A DNA stretch of 42,862 bases from CSP1-8 sp049688015. GTDB taxonomy: Bacteria; Desulfobacterota; Deferrimicrobia; Deferrimicrobiales; Deferrimicrobiaceae. Location: positions 1 through 42,862 of the forward strand of contig JBAVJZ010000010.1 of assembly GCA_049688015.1 (NCBI GenBank), written 5' to 3'. Below the pieces are notes generated by a model. The model did not search any database, had not been told where the DNA came from, and saw only the letters and a list, made by a program, of their open reading frames with translations. How positions within the stretch are numbered: the stretch's first letter is position 1; every line of letters starts with the position of its first letter. Positions 15,298 to 23,500 of the stretch are shown here, one piece after another. The position numbers were made by a program, and so were the translations under genes.

Positions 15298-15786
15298 ATG
15301 AAACCGAAGATCCTCGTACCGCTTGACGGATCCAAGCTGGCGGAACGGGCGGTGGAGCAGGCGGAGAAGATCGCCAAGGCCCTCGGCCACGAGGTGATTC
15401 TTTTCCAGGTCATCCGGAATCCGCTCGCAAGCGCCCCGGAAGCAGGTCCCGAGGCGGAGGAACGGGCAACCCTGGACACAATCGACAATGCCAACGCCTA
15501 CCTGAAATCGATCGCTTCCGGCCTCGAGAAGGAAGGAATAAAGACCCGGGTCGAGATCGGGGAAGGACCTCCCTATGCCGGAATTCTCGGCATGGCGCAC
15601 CGGGAGGATGTGGATTTCATCATCATGAGTACGCACGGACGCACAGGACTGACCCGGGCCCTCATGGGGAGCGTCGCGGAAAAAGTCGTCTACACGACGA
15701 AGCGTCCCGTCATGCTCGTGAAACCGGAGAAGATTTTCCGGGCGCGATCCGACGAGGCGGCAGCAATCCTCAGCATGCACTCCTGA
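15298..15786 (+). CDS. Universal stress protein (UspA family)
   Basis: A 162-residue single-domain cytoplasmic protein. It starts with the family sequence KILVPLDGSKLAERAVEQAE and ends with MSTHGRTGLTRALMGSVAEK followed by PVMLVKP. The ATP-binding signature G-x2-G-x9-G-(S/T) is present except that the first Gly is Ser, so ATP binding is likely but not certain. A long acidic insert at about residues 45-60 is common in the family. A strong AAAGGAGGTGG signal precedes the ATG, a good promoter lies upstream and a perfect terminator follows, so it is a single-gene unit. Confidence 0.93.
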   Translation: MKPKILVPLDGSKLAERAVEQAEKIAKALGHEVILFQVIRNPLASAPEAGPEAEERATLDTIDNANAYLKSIASGLEKEGIKTRVEIGEGPPYAGILGMAHREDVDFIIMSTHGRTGLTRALMGSVAEKVVYTTKRPVMLVKPEKIFRARSDEAAAILSMHS

Positions 15787-15799
15787 TACCGGCCCGACC

Positions 15800-15837
15800 G
15801 CCCGGCCCGCACCGCGGGCCGGGCTCTTTTTTATTTT
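15800..15837 (+). terminator. Rho-independent terminator of the universal stress gene
   Basis: A perfect 11-bp GC-rich stem (GCCCGGCCCGC / GCGGGCCGGGC) with a 3-nt loop ACC spans 15800-15824. It is followed by TCTTTTTTATTTT. It lies 14 bp after the usp stop codon and before rubrerythrin. Confidence 0.9.
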
Positions 15838-15903
15838 CCTGTTGGCGACCCGGTGATACTATCGTAACCCATCCCGGGAACCACCCAAACAGGAGGAAAG
15901 TTC

Positions 15904-16473
15904 ATGGGACTGAAAGGATCGAGGACGGAAAAGAATCTGCTTGCGGCATTCGCGGGAGAATCGCAGGCCAGGAACCGGTACACCTTCTATGCGGGCATCG
16001 CCTCCAAGGAGGGATTCGAAGGGATCGCCAGCATCTTCCTGGAAACGGCTTCCGACGAGAGAATGCATGCCAAGCGCTACTTCGAACTGCTCGAGGGAAG
16101 AGACGTCGAAATCACTGCCGCCTACCCGACCCGGATCGGCAACACCGCCGTCAACCTGGAGGCGGCTGCCGCCGGGGAGCACGACGAGTGGTCCCATATC
16201 TACCCTACTTCCGGGAAGATCGCCGAGGAGGAAGGATTCAAGGCGGCCGCGGCGATTTTTTTCCGTGTCGCGGAGGTGGAAGTGGAGCACGAGAAGCGTT
16301 ATCAGACCTTGCTCGCGCGTTTGAAGAACGGGACCCTGTTCAAGCGGGAGAAACCGATCCGGTGGAAGTGCCTCAAATGCGGGCGCATTCACGAGGGTAC
16401 CGAAGCGCCGGAACGCTGCGTCACGTGCGCCCACCCCCAGGCCTGGTTCGTCCCTGCACCGGAGAACTACTGA
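15904..16473 (+). CDS. Rubrerythrin
   Basis: A non-haem di-iron peroxidase that removes hydrogen peroxide in anaerobes. The 189-residue protein has the ferritin-like four-helix domain with the iron-ligand glutamates in FAGESQARNRYTFYAG, ASDERMHAKRYFELLE, LEAAAAGEHDEW and VAEVEVEHEKRY. A C-terminal rubredoxin-like domain with WKCLKCGRI and CVTCAHPQAWF holds one Fe with four Cys. The domain order is that of classical rubrerythrin. AGGAGGAAAG lies 4 nt before the ATG. It sits between two terminators, so it is probably monocistronic. Confidence 0.95.
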   Translation: MGLKGSRTEKNLLAAFAGESQARNRYTFYAGIASKEGFEGIASIFLETASDERMHAKRYFELLEGRDVEITAAYPTRIGNTAVNLEAAAAGEHDEWSHIYPTSGKIAEEEGFKAAAAIFFRVAEVEVEHEKRYQTLLARLKNGTLFKREKPIRWKCLKCGRIHEGTEAPERCVTCAHPQAWFVPAPENY

Positions 16474-16494
16474 GTCCTGATTGCCACGCGTCAC

Positions 16495-16525
16495 GGCAGG
16501 GGGATAACTTCCTCCCCCTGCCTTT
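16495..16525 (+). terminator. Terminator hairpin after rubrerythrin
   Basis: Perfect 10-bp stem GGCAGGGGGA (16495-16504) / TCCCCCTGCC (16513-16522) with an 8-nt loop, followed only by TTT. Placed 21 bp after the rubrerythrin stop. The short U-run lowers certainty. Confidence 0.65.
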
Positions 16526-16783
16526 CCACAAAGAATGTGGATAACCTGTGGACTACCATGCGGAATATTTACGAACATTGATATAATGAAAATACGCCGT
16601 CGGTCCAGCAACGGTTCTTTCTTCGAAGCCGAACAGCATGCTCATTTTTTAAGCGTCGTGCCGGAGGAAATTTCAAAACTCCCGAACCGGAAAATCTGAG
16701 AAAATATTTTCCGTAAAAACCAGGAACCCCGTCATCGATCCCTTTGGGGAGAAGAACCGGATCCGTTCCGGGAAAGGGCGACG
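16526..16783 (+). other. Leader region before the YihY gene: DnaA-box-like site, TATAAT and an inverted repeat
   Basis: This gene-free, AT-richer stretch holds four items. TGTGGATAA (16536-16544) is an exact DnaA-box consensus on the minus strand, and with TTTCCACA at 16523-16530 it forms a TCCACA/TGTGGA inverted pair. A TATAAT at 16582-16587 has no good -35 match. An 8-bp inverted repeat, CGGAAAAT-N10-ATTTTCCG, spans 16688-16713. No convincing small ORF was found. If the TATAAT is used, the leader of the YihY gene is nearly 190 nt long. Confidence 0.4.
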
Positions 16784-18112
16784 ATGAAACAAAAGATCTC
16801 CACCACGCTCGATTTCCTCAAAACCGACATCTGGGTTCTTCCGGTAAAGGACCTCTCCCGGACAAAAGCGTATTTCGTACGAACGCTAAAGGTCCTACTC
16901 ATGACGATACGGGGCTTCCAGAAGGATCATTGCTCCGTGAAGGCGTCGGCACTGACCTTCTATTCCCTGCTCTCGATCGTCCCCATCATCGCGATGATTT
17001 TCGGCATCGCAAAAGGATTCGGGTTCGACAAGAGACTCCAATTACAACTCCTGGAAAAATTTTCCGGCCAGGAGGCCGTGTTGCAGAGGGTTTTCGAATT
17101 TTCCGACTCCCTTCTCCGGAAAACCCAGGGAGGCATCGTCGCCGGGATCGGAGTCGCCCTGCTGTTCTGGTCCGTCATAAATGTGCTCGGATACATCGAG
17201 CGTTCGTTCAACGATATCTGGAAAGTCGAAAAGTCCCGCAGTTTTGGCCGGAAAAGCAGCGACTACCTTTCAGTCATGATGATATGCCCGCTCCTGTTTG
17301 TCATGGCAAGCAGCCTGACGGTAACGATGGCGGGCAAGGTGAGATACGTGGCGGAGATCGTTTCCCGTCTCGGAGTACCTCCGGGTCCGATCCTCCTCCT
17401 GCTGGGAATCATCCCCTATTGCCTGATCTGGGCGCTGTTCTCTTTCATTTACATCTACATGCCGAACACGAAAGTCCGTTTCCGGTCGGGGGTGATCGCA
17501 GCCGTGGTCACAGGAACCGCCTACCAGGCCTTCCAGTGGTTATACATCGCTTTACAGGTCGGCGTGGCCCGGGCCAACGCCATCTACGGAAGCTTTGCCG
17601 CCCTGCCCTTGTTCCTGACCTGGTTGCAGGTCAGCTGGATGATCGTTCTCTTCGGATCGGAACTCTCCCATGCCGTCCAGAACGTACACACCTACGGGGG
17701 GCCCGCGGACCCGGGGAAAGTCAGCCCGTACAACAGGAAGCTTCTTTCCCTGCTGATCGCCCGGGTGGTGATACGGAAATTCTCAAAAGGAGAAAAACCG
17801 CTGACTGCCCCCGCAGTCGCCGACGTTCTGGGAATGCCCGTCCACCTGGTGCGCCAGCTCCTTTCGGATCTTGCCGCCGGCGGGGTTTTCTCTGTCACGA
17901 TACTCGAGGACTATAAAGAAGCCGCCTATCAGCCCGCACGAGACATCCACACGATCACCATAACGACCGTTCTCGACGTCCTGGAGCGAAGCGGCTCCGT
18001 GGATCCGGTCTTTTCCCCCACGGAAGATTTCCGGGCCGCCTCGGCGACCCTGGAGGCATTCGGCAACACGATCGATACCTCCCCCGCCAACAAGCTCGTG
18101 ATGGACCTTTGA
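16784..18112 (+). CDS. YihY/virulence factor BrkB family membrane protein
   Basis: A 442-residue inner-membrane protein of the family once mislabelled ribonuclease BN. The N-terminal part of about 290 residues has six hydrophobic segments, including SALTFYSLLSIVPIIAMIFG (the family signature region), IVAGIGVALLFWSVINVLGY, SVMMICPLLFVMASSL, ILLLLGIIPYCLIWALFSF, AAVVTGTAYQAFQWLYIA and PLFLTWLQVSWMIVLFGSEL. An extra cytoplasmic C-terminal tail of about 130 residues looks like a winged-helix module (VIRKFSKGEKPLTAPAVADV then HLVRQLLSDLAAGGVF). This extension is found in many but not all relatives. Function is not settled; export of large molecules has been proposed for the family. It converges on the sirtuin gene. 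Confidence 0.88.
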   Translation: MKQKISTTLDFLKTDIWVLPVKDLSRTKAYFVRTLKVLLMTIRGFQKDHCSVKASALTFYSLLSIVPIIAMIFGIAKGFGFDKRLQLQLLEKFSGQEAVLQRVFEFSDSLLRKTQGGIVAGIGVALLFWSVINVLGYIERSFNDIWKVEKSRSFGRKSSDYLSVMMICPLLFVMASSLTVTMAGKVRYVAEIVSRLGVPPGPILLLLGIIPYCLIWALFSFIYIYMPNTKVRFRSGVIAAVVTGTAYQAFQWLYIALQVGVARANAIYGSFAALPLFLTWLQVSWMIVLFGSELSHAVQNVHTYGGPADPGKVSPYNRKLLSLLIARVVIRKFSKGEKPLTAPAVADVLGMPVHLVRQLLSDLAAGGVFSVTILEDYKEAAYQPARDIHTITITTVLDVLERSGSVDPVFSPTEDFRAASATLEAFGNTIDTSPANKLVMDL

Positions 18113-18159
18113 TCCGTCCTCACACCCGAAAACGACCGGATCCCGGGGGAGACGGTGCA

Positions 18160-19002
18160 CTAGCCCTTTCGTTCTTCGGGCAACATCGCCTCGATCGTCC
18201 TCAGCGCATGTAAGGAACCGGCAGCGATCGACAGATGCGGTTCGTCAATCCACGGCTCCCGCGGATTGATCCGGACGACCGTGACCCCGCGCCGGCGGCC
18301 GAGACGTTCACTCATGCCGCGGATGGTCGGAATGGCGGTACCGGCGCCCATTTCGATGACCACCGTCTCGCACCCCCCGGTTTCCTCGAGGAATCTCCCG
18401 AAGAGACGTTCCTGGTGTTCGGTGCGATCGCCGAGCCAGGTAAAATCACCGAACATCAGGATATTGGGCCTGGCCACGCCGCCGCACCGGGGACATCCGG
18501 GGATATGCAGGGCGCGCATGGTCCGGTGGTCGACCGGAATCTCCTCCTGGTTCGGCCAGATCGCGCCGGAACAGGGCGAAAGGCACTGCAGATGGTGTAT
18601 GGAGCCGTGGACTTCCAGCACCCTCTCTTCCTCGAATCCCGCTTTCTGGAAATGCCCGTCCACGTTGGAGGTGAAGACGAAATGCGCCAGGCCGAATCGA
18701 CGGATCCAATTCTTTAGAATCCGAAACCCGTCGTGAGGCTCCGTCTGGCGGTAGAGATGGGTCCGGTGACCATAGAACCCCCAGCCGAACGCCGGATCGT
18801 GGAGAAAATGGGTCGGGTTGGCCGCTTCCACAAAAGAAATTCCCAGCCGTTCGTACATCGGGTACGCCTTCCAGAATCCCCGCTCCCCCCGAAAGTCCGG
18901 CAGACCGGAGTCTACCCCCATTCCTGCTCCGGAGGCGATAATCAGTGCCCCGGCCCTCCCGATCGCATCGGCGGCGTTTCGGCAAACTTCGTCGGATTCC
19001 AT
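18160..19002 (-). CDS. Sir2-family NAD-dependent protein deacylase
   Basis: A 280-residue cytoplasmic sirtuin. NAD-binding motifs GAGMGVDSGLPDFRG (residues 27-39) and TSNVDGHFQKAGF (111-123) are followed by the catalytic His132 in LEVHGSIHHLQC. The zinc cysteines are C140, C144, C170 and C173 (spacing C-x3-C and C-x2-C). The late NAD segments MGAGTAIPTIRG and VRINPREP are visible. GVDSG in place of ASGIP and the Trp/Tyr-rich loop after PDFRG mark a distinct bacterial subgroup, so the acyl preference is not predictable. I chose the ATG at 19002; the frame stays open to a GTG at 19173, but those extra residues have no family likeness. No partner acetyl-CoA synthetase or acetyltransferase is nearby. 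Confidence 0.88.
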   Translation of the reverse strand: MESDEVCRNAADAIGRAGALIIASGAGMGVDSGLPDFRGERGFWKAYPMYERLGISFVEAANPTHFLHDPAFGWGFYGHRTHLYRQTEPHDGFRILKNWIRRFGLAHFVFTSNVDGHFQKAGFEEERVLEVHGSIHHLQCLSPCSGAIWPNQEEIPVDHRTMRALHIPGCPRCGGVARPNILMFGDFTWLGDRTEHQERLFGRFLEETGGCETVVIEMGAGTAIPTIRGMSERLGRRRGVTVVRINPREPWIDEPHLSIAAGSLHALRTIEAMLPEERKG

Positions 19003-19361
19003 CCCGTCCCCGCTACTCCCGCATCCTTGCAGGACCGTGCCCCGCTCACCTCTTCCGCCAAACCAATCGCTTGAGACGATCTCCCGCCGGTTCGATATCG
19101 AACGTATCGTGATAACCGGCGGGGGGCAAGCCGGTATCATCCCCCTTTCCGCAGAGGTGACGATTTTAGGCACATCCCATGGGACATCACCGGGTTCTTC
19201 CCCGGTTTCCGTCTCCCCCGCCTCGCCCCTGATACCTGGAACCCACTGTTATTCATAACATATCCTCCTTCCCGCCATTTGGCACGCATCTTCCATGTCA
19301 TCGACCTGGAAGCAGCAGGAAAAGGAGGACCGGGACATTGACATATTCAGGGAGGAAGACC
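19003..19361. other. Divergent intergenic region between the sirtuin and FecR paralogue 2
   Basis: About 360 bp without a confident gene. It includes a hairpin ACCGGC...GCCGGT at about 19112-19134. On the minus strand there is a very good AAGGAGG signal 7 nt before an ATG that opens only a 39-codon ORF (MNNSGFQVSGARRGRRK...) reaching about 19134. The sirtuin frame is also open from a TAA near 19250 down to its start. The small ORF could be a leader peptide, but nothing in its composition supports a function. On the plus strand the FecR leader (AAGGAGG near 19322, TTG at 19338) mirrors that of paralogue 1. Confidence 0.35.
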
Positions 19362-19826
19362 ATGCGGACCAGACTGTCCATCGTTATCCTACTGGTTACG
19401 GTATTTCTCCTGGCGGGGGCACTTCCCGCCGTCGCCCAGGAGACCATCGGCGTATTGCACAACTCCAAAGGCTCCGTTACGGTCACCCGCGAAGGGAAGG
19501 TTTCCCCTGCACCCGCAGGGACGAAGCTTGTTGTCGGTGACATCCTGAAAACCGGCCCGGACGGGTCACTGGGCGTCATCCTCCGGGACAACTCCACCCT
19601 CTCGCTCGGACCGGACAGCAACCTCGTCATCGAAACATTCCTGTTCTCTCCCGCCAAGGGAGAGCTCGGCCTGGTGGCCCGCCTCACCAAGGGGACCATG
19701 GCATACATTTCCGGGCTTATCGGCAAGCTGGCCCCCGAATCGGCCCGTTTCGATACGCCGACTGCCTCCATCGGCATTCGTGGCACCTATTTCGCGGTGA
19801 AAGCCGGGGAACCCGTTCCGCGGTAA
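19362..19826 (+). CDS. Exported FecR-domain protein (paralogue 2)
   Basis: A 154-residue secreted FecR-domain protein, the same length as the copy at 6642 and clearly its paralogue: RDNSTLSLGPDSNLVIETFL, GTMAYISGLIGKLAPESARF and TASIGIRGTYFAV are nearly shared. The signal peptide is IVILLVTVFLLAGALPAVAQ. Here GGGAGG lies 6 nt before the ATG; an in-frame TTG at 19338 behind AAGGAGG is the alternative and is also conserved in paralogue 1. Unlike copy 1, it has no OmpA or CHASE2 gene beside it and stands alone between opposing genes. It may serve the same receptor in trans or another envelope sensor (inference). Confidence 0.85.
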   Translation: MRTRLSIVILLVTVFLLAGALPAVAQETIGVLHNSKGSVTVTREGKVSPAPAGTKLVVGDILKTGPDGSLGVILRDNSTLSLGPDSNLVIETFLFSPAKGELGLVARLTKGTMAYISGLIGKLAPESARFDTPTASIGIRGTYFAVKAGEPVPR

Positions 19827-19861
19827 CGGGGGGAGAATCGAACCGGGACAACGGGAAGAAG

Positions 19862-20293
19862 TCAGGTGGTTTTGGCGGATTTTCCCGATAGGTACGCCTG
19901 ATTGACCGCCTCCCCCATTTCCCCGTAGAAAGCGAATTCGCTTGCCTCCTCCCGAAGCGAAAGCTTCGTGGCGTATGTCCCGCGAACCTTCTCCCGCACA
20001 CAACGGGCCACTTCGGACCAGGGAATGAATATCGGGGGATGATAGAACCTTAGCAGAAAAATCACCGACAATCCTATCCCCTGCGGACTCAGGCGGACGA
20101 ACACCACTCCCCCGTAGCCCGCGGGGTACAATCCGCTCCCCAGGGACATTCTCACGAAAGTATATCTCCGGGAATCCGGGACCTCCCGGTACGGGAATTT
20201 TCTCGCGATCCTGCGCCATCCGCTCCACAGGGACAGGATCGCGCTGATCCACAAAAGAAATACCAGGGCGGCAAAGGGAGACCAGACAGCCAA
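19862..20293 (-). CDS. Small membrane-anchored protein of unknown function
   Basis: I do not recognise this family. From a TTG at 20293, with GGAGG 8 nt upstream, it reads 143 residues: an N-terminal hydrophobic helix (SPFAALVFLLWISAILSLW), a basic stretch (WRRIARKFPYREVP) and a soluble part with GGVVFVRLSPQGIGLSVIFL, then FYHPPIFIPWSEVARC, which looks like a small PH-like or bacterial membrane-associated beta domain. A longer reading starts at GTG 20353 but lacks a ribosome signal. It converges on FecR paralogue 2 with 35 bp between stops and diverges from purL. Codon use is coding-like, so I consider it a real gene. Confidence 0.6.
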   Translation of the reverse strand: MAVWSPFAALVFLLWISAILSLWSGWRRIARKFPYREVPDSRRYTFVRMSLGSGLYPAGYGGVVFVRLSPQGIGLSVIFLLRFYHPPIFIPWSEVARCVREKVRGTYATKLSLREEASEFAFYGEMGEAVNQAYLSGKSAKTT

Positions 20294-20455
20294 GCCATTA
20301 CCCTCCGTTTCACATCGCCGGCGTTTTCCAAAGATTTCCCCTGTCACGAACACAGCAGGGCATTCAGGGAAGGAAAGAGGATAGCGCCTATTCCGGGAAA
20401 TGCCAATACCGCTTCTTTCCTGTCTCTCCCCGGATGGGCAAGCCGCTCCAGGCTC

Positions 20456-20484
20456 TTGAGAATTTCCGGGATTCCCGATACTAT
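20456..20484 (+). promoter_or_regulatory. Sigma-70-type promoter of purL with a palindrome in the spacer
   Basis: TTGAGA (20456-20461), a 17-nt spacer and TACTAT (20479-20484) form a plausible promoter about 95 bp before the purL ATG. The spacer contains the near-perfect palindrome CGGGATTCCCG (20467-20477), placed where a repressor would block RNA polymerase. No match to the classical PurR box or a purine riboswitch was seen in the leader. Confidence 0.5.
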
Positions 20485-20581
20485 GTCCGTGGAACCGCCG
20501 TAGATATCTTCACGAAAAACAAAGAAGAACGGACTCCGTTATCCGAAAGCCCATCATCCCCGGAAGGTGCCGGTTCTTTCG

Positions 20582-23500
20582 ATGAAACTGCTGCATTTCT
20601 ATAGAAATCCCGCGCTCTCCGACACGAGGAGGGAGAGTCTACTCTCCTTCGCCGGGAAAAACGTCTCCCCGCACATCAAAGGGATCGAAACGGAGTACTG
20701 CTTCAACGTCCAGACTTCGGCGCCCTTGACCGAAGCGGAGCTCGGCACGCTCCGGTGGCTTCTGGCGGAAACCTTTTCGCCGGACCGGTTCGCCTCCGGG
20801 AGTCTCCTCGCCGGGCACCAGGTAATCGAAGTGGGACCCCGGATGAACTTCTCGACGGCATGGTCGACGAATGCCGTCTCGATCTGCCGGGCATGCGGGC
20901 TGGACAAGATAAGAAGAATCGAGCGATCGAGGAGGTTTCGGCCGGTTTCGGTATCAACGCTTGGCAAAGAGGCACGGGACAGATTCCTGTCCGAAATCTA
21001 CGACCGGATGACCGAATGCCCCTATCCCGAAACCCTTTCGACCTTCGAGACGGGGATACGACCGCAGGCCCACAGCACCGTCCCGCTCATCGAAGAGGGG
21101 ATTTCGGCGCTTCAGGAGATCAACGCGACGCTTGGCCTGGGACTGGACGCCTGGGACGTCGAGTACTACTACGACCTCTTCGCCAAAGACCTCAAGCGCA
21201 ACCCGACCGATGTGGAGTGCTTCGACCTCTCCCAGTCGAACAGCGAGCATTCGCGCCACTGGTTCTTCAAGGGAAAACTGGAGGTCGACGGCAGACGGGT
21301 CCCGGAAACGCTGATGGAGATACTCAAGGAGCCGCTCAAGACGAATCCGGCCAACAGCGTGATCGCCTTCCGGGACAACTCGAGCGCGATCCGGGGATAC
21401 CGGATCCGCACGATCGTGCCCGAACACCCCGGGCAATGCTCGCGGCTCACCAGGGCGAATCCGACCTATCACCTCATCTTCACGGCGGAGACCCATAACT
21501 TCCCGAGCGGCGTCGCCCCGTTCCCCGGGGCGGAGACGGGCACGGGGGGAAGGATCCGGGACGTCCAGGCCACGGGACGGGGGGGGCTCGTCGTCGCCGG
21601 CACCGCGGCGTACTGCGTCGGCAACCTGCGGATCCCCGGATACCGGCTTCCCTGGGAGGATCCCTCCTTCGAATACCCGGGCAACCTCGCCTCACCTCTC
21701 GAGATCGAGATCCAGGCAAGCAACGGCGCCTCCGACTACGGGAACAAGTTCGGCGAACCCGTCATCCAGGGATTCACCCGTGCGCTCGGCCTGCGGCTCC
21801 CGGACGGGGAGCGCAGGGAATGGATCAAGCCGATCATGTTCACCGGCGGTATCGGACAGATGGATTCCCGCCACGGGGAAAAAGGGAGGCCGGGATCCCG
21901 GATGCTCGTCACGAAGGTCGGGGGGCCCGCGTACCGGATCGGCATGGGGGGCGGGGCCGCCTCCAGCATGATCCAGGGGGAGAACATCGCGGAGCTCGAC
22001 TTCAACGCCGTCCAGCGCGGCGACGCCGAGATGGAGCAGAAGATGAACCGGGTCATCCGCGCCTGCGTCGAGATGGGAGAGAAAAACCCCATCGTGAGCA
22101 TCCACGACCAGGGCGCAGGGGGGAATTGCAACGTCGTCAAGGAGATCATCTACCCGGCGGGCGCCAGAATCGAGATCCGCAAGATCCTGAGCGGGGACGA
22201 GACCCTTTCCGTCCTGGAGCTCTGGGGCGCCGAGTACCAGGAGCAGAACGCGCTTCTCATCCGTCCCGGGAGCGCCGACATGTTCGAGGCGATCTGCCGC
22301 AGGGAGAAGGTTCCCTGCGCCTTCATCGGGCAGATCACGGGGGACGGCCGCATCGTCCTGTACGACGAGACCGACGGAAGCACGCCGGTGGATCTCGACC
22401 TGGAGAAGGTCCTGGGCGACATGCCGCAGAAGAAGTTCCGGCTCAACCGTGTCCCGCCCGCGCTCGCACCTCTCACGCTCCCTAAGAACCTGGCCGTCAG
22501 GGACGCGCTCGACCGGGTCCTGCGTCTCGTCTCTGTCGGATCGAAGCGATTCCTTACGAACAAGGTCGACCGGAGTGTCACGGGGCTGGTTGCGAGGCAG
22601 CAGTGCGCGGGGCCGCTGCAGCTGCCCGTTTCCGACGTCGCGGTCATCGCCCAGAGCCACTTCGGACTCACCGGTGCGGCCATCTCGATCGGCGAACAGC
22701 CGGTCAAGACCCTCATCGATCCCGCGGCGATGGCCCGGCTCACCGTCGCGGAGACCCTGACAAACCTCGTGTGGGCGAAGATCAGCCGGCTCGAAGACGT
22801 CAAATGTTCCGGGAACTGGATGTGGGCGGCGAAACTGCCCGGCGAAGGGGCGAGGCTCTACGACGCGGCGGTAGCTCTACGGGACATCCTGATCTCCCTC
22901 GGCATCGCGATCGACGGCGGGAAGGACAGCCTCTCCATGGCGGCCAAGGTCGGCGCCGGGGAGACGGCCGAGACGGTCAAGTCGCCGGGGACGCTGGTGA
23001 TCTCGGCCTACGCCCCGTGCCCGGACATCACGAAGGTGGTAACCCCCGACATCAAGCAGCCGGGGAAGAGCCGGCTCCTCGTCGTCGACCTGGGCAGCGG
23101 CAGAAACCGGCTCGGCGGGTCGGCGCTCGCGCAGGTGTACGGGCAGGTCGGCGACCTCTCCCCCGACGTGGACGATCCCGGGCTCCTGAAGCGCGCCTTC
23201 AACGCGGTCCAGGGGCTGATCGCGAAGGGCCTGATCCATTCCGGGCACGACCGCAGCGACGGCGGACTCATTACGACGGCCCTGGAGATGGCGTTTTCCG
23301 GAAATTGCGGGCTCGAACTGTCCGCGGAAGACGTCGAACCGATTTCATTCCTGTTCTCCGAGGAGCCGGGTCTGGTCATCGAGTACCTGCCGAAGGACGA
23401 GAAGGCGATCTCCGCAAGGTTACGCAAGGCGAAGGTCCCCTTCCGGATCCTCGGCAGGACAGCCCGGGCAAGGCGGATCCGGGTCAAATGCAACCGCCGG

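Noticed and set aside
16523..16600. Chromosomal replication origin
   Set aside because: Only one exact DnaA box and a partial partner; no dnaA, dnaN, gidA or parAB nearby and no AT-rich unwinding repeats.
19003..19250. Longer N-terminus for the sirtuin or a separate 39-codon gene
   Set aside because: The extension is rich in Gly, Arg and Pro without family likeness. The small ORF has a good ribosome site but no recognisable features, so it is only mentioned under the intergenic entry.
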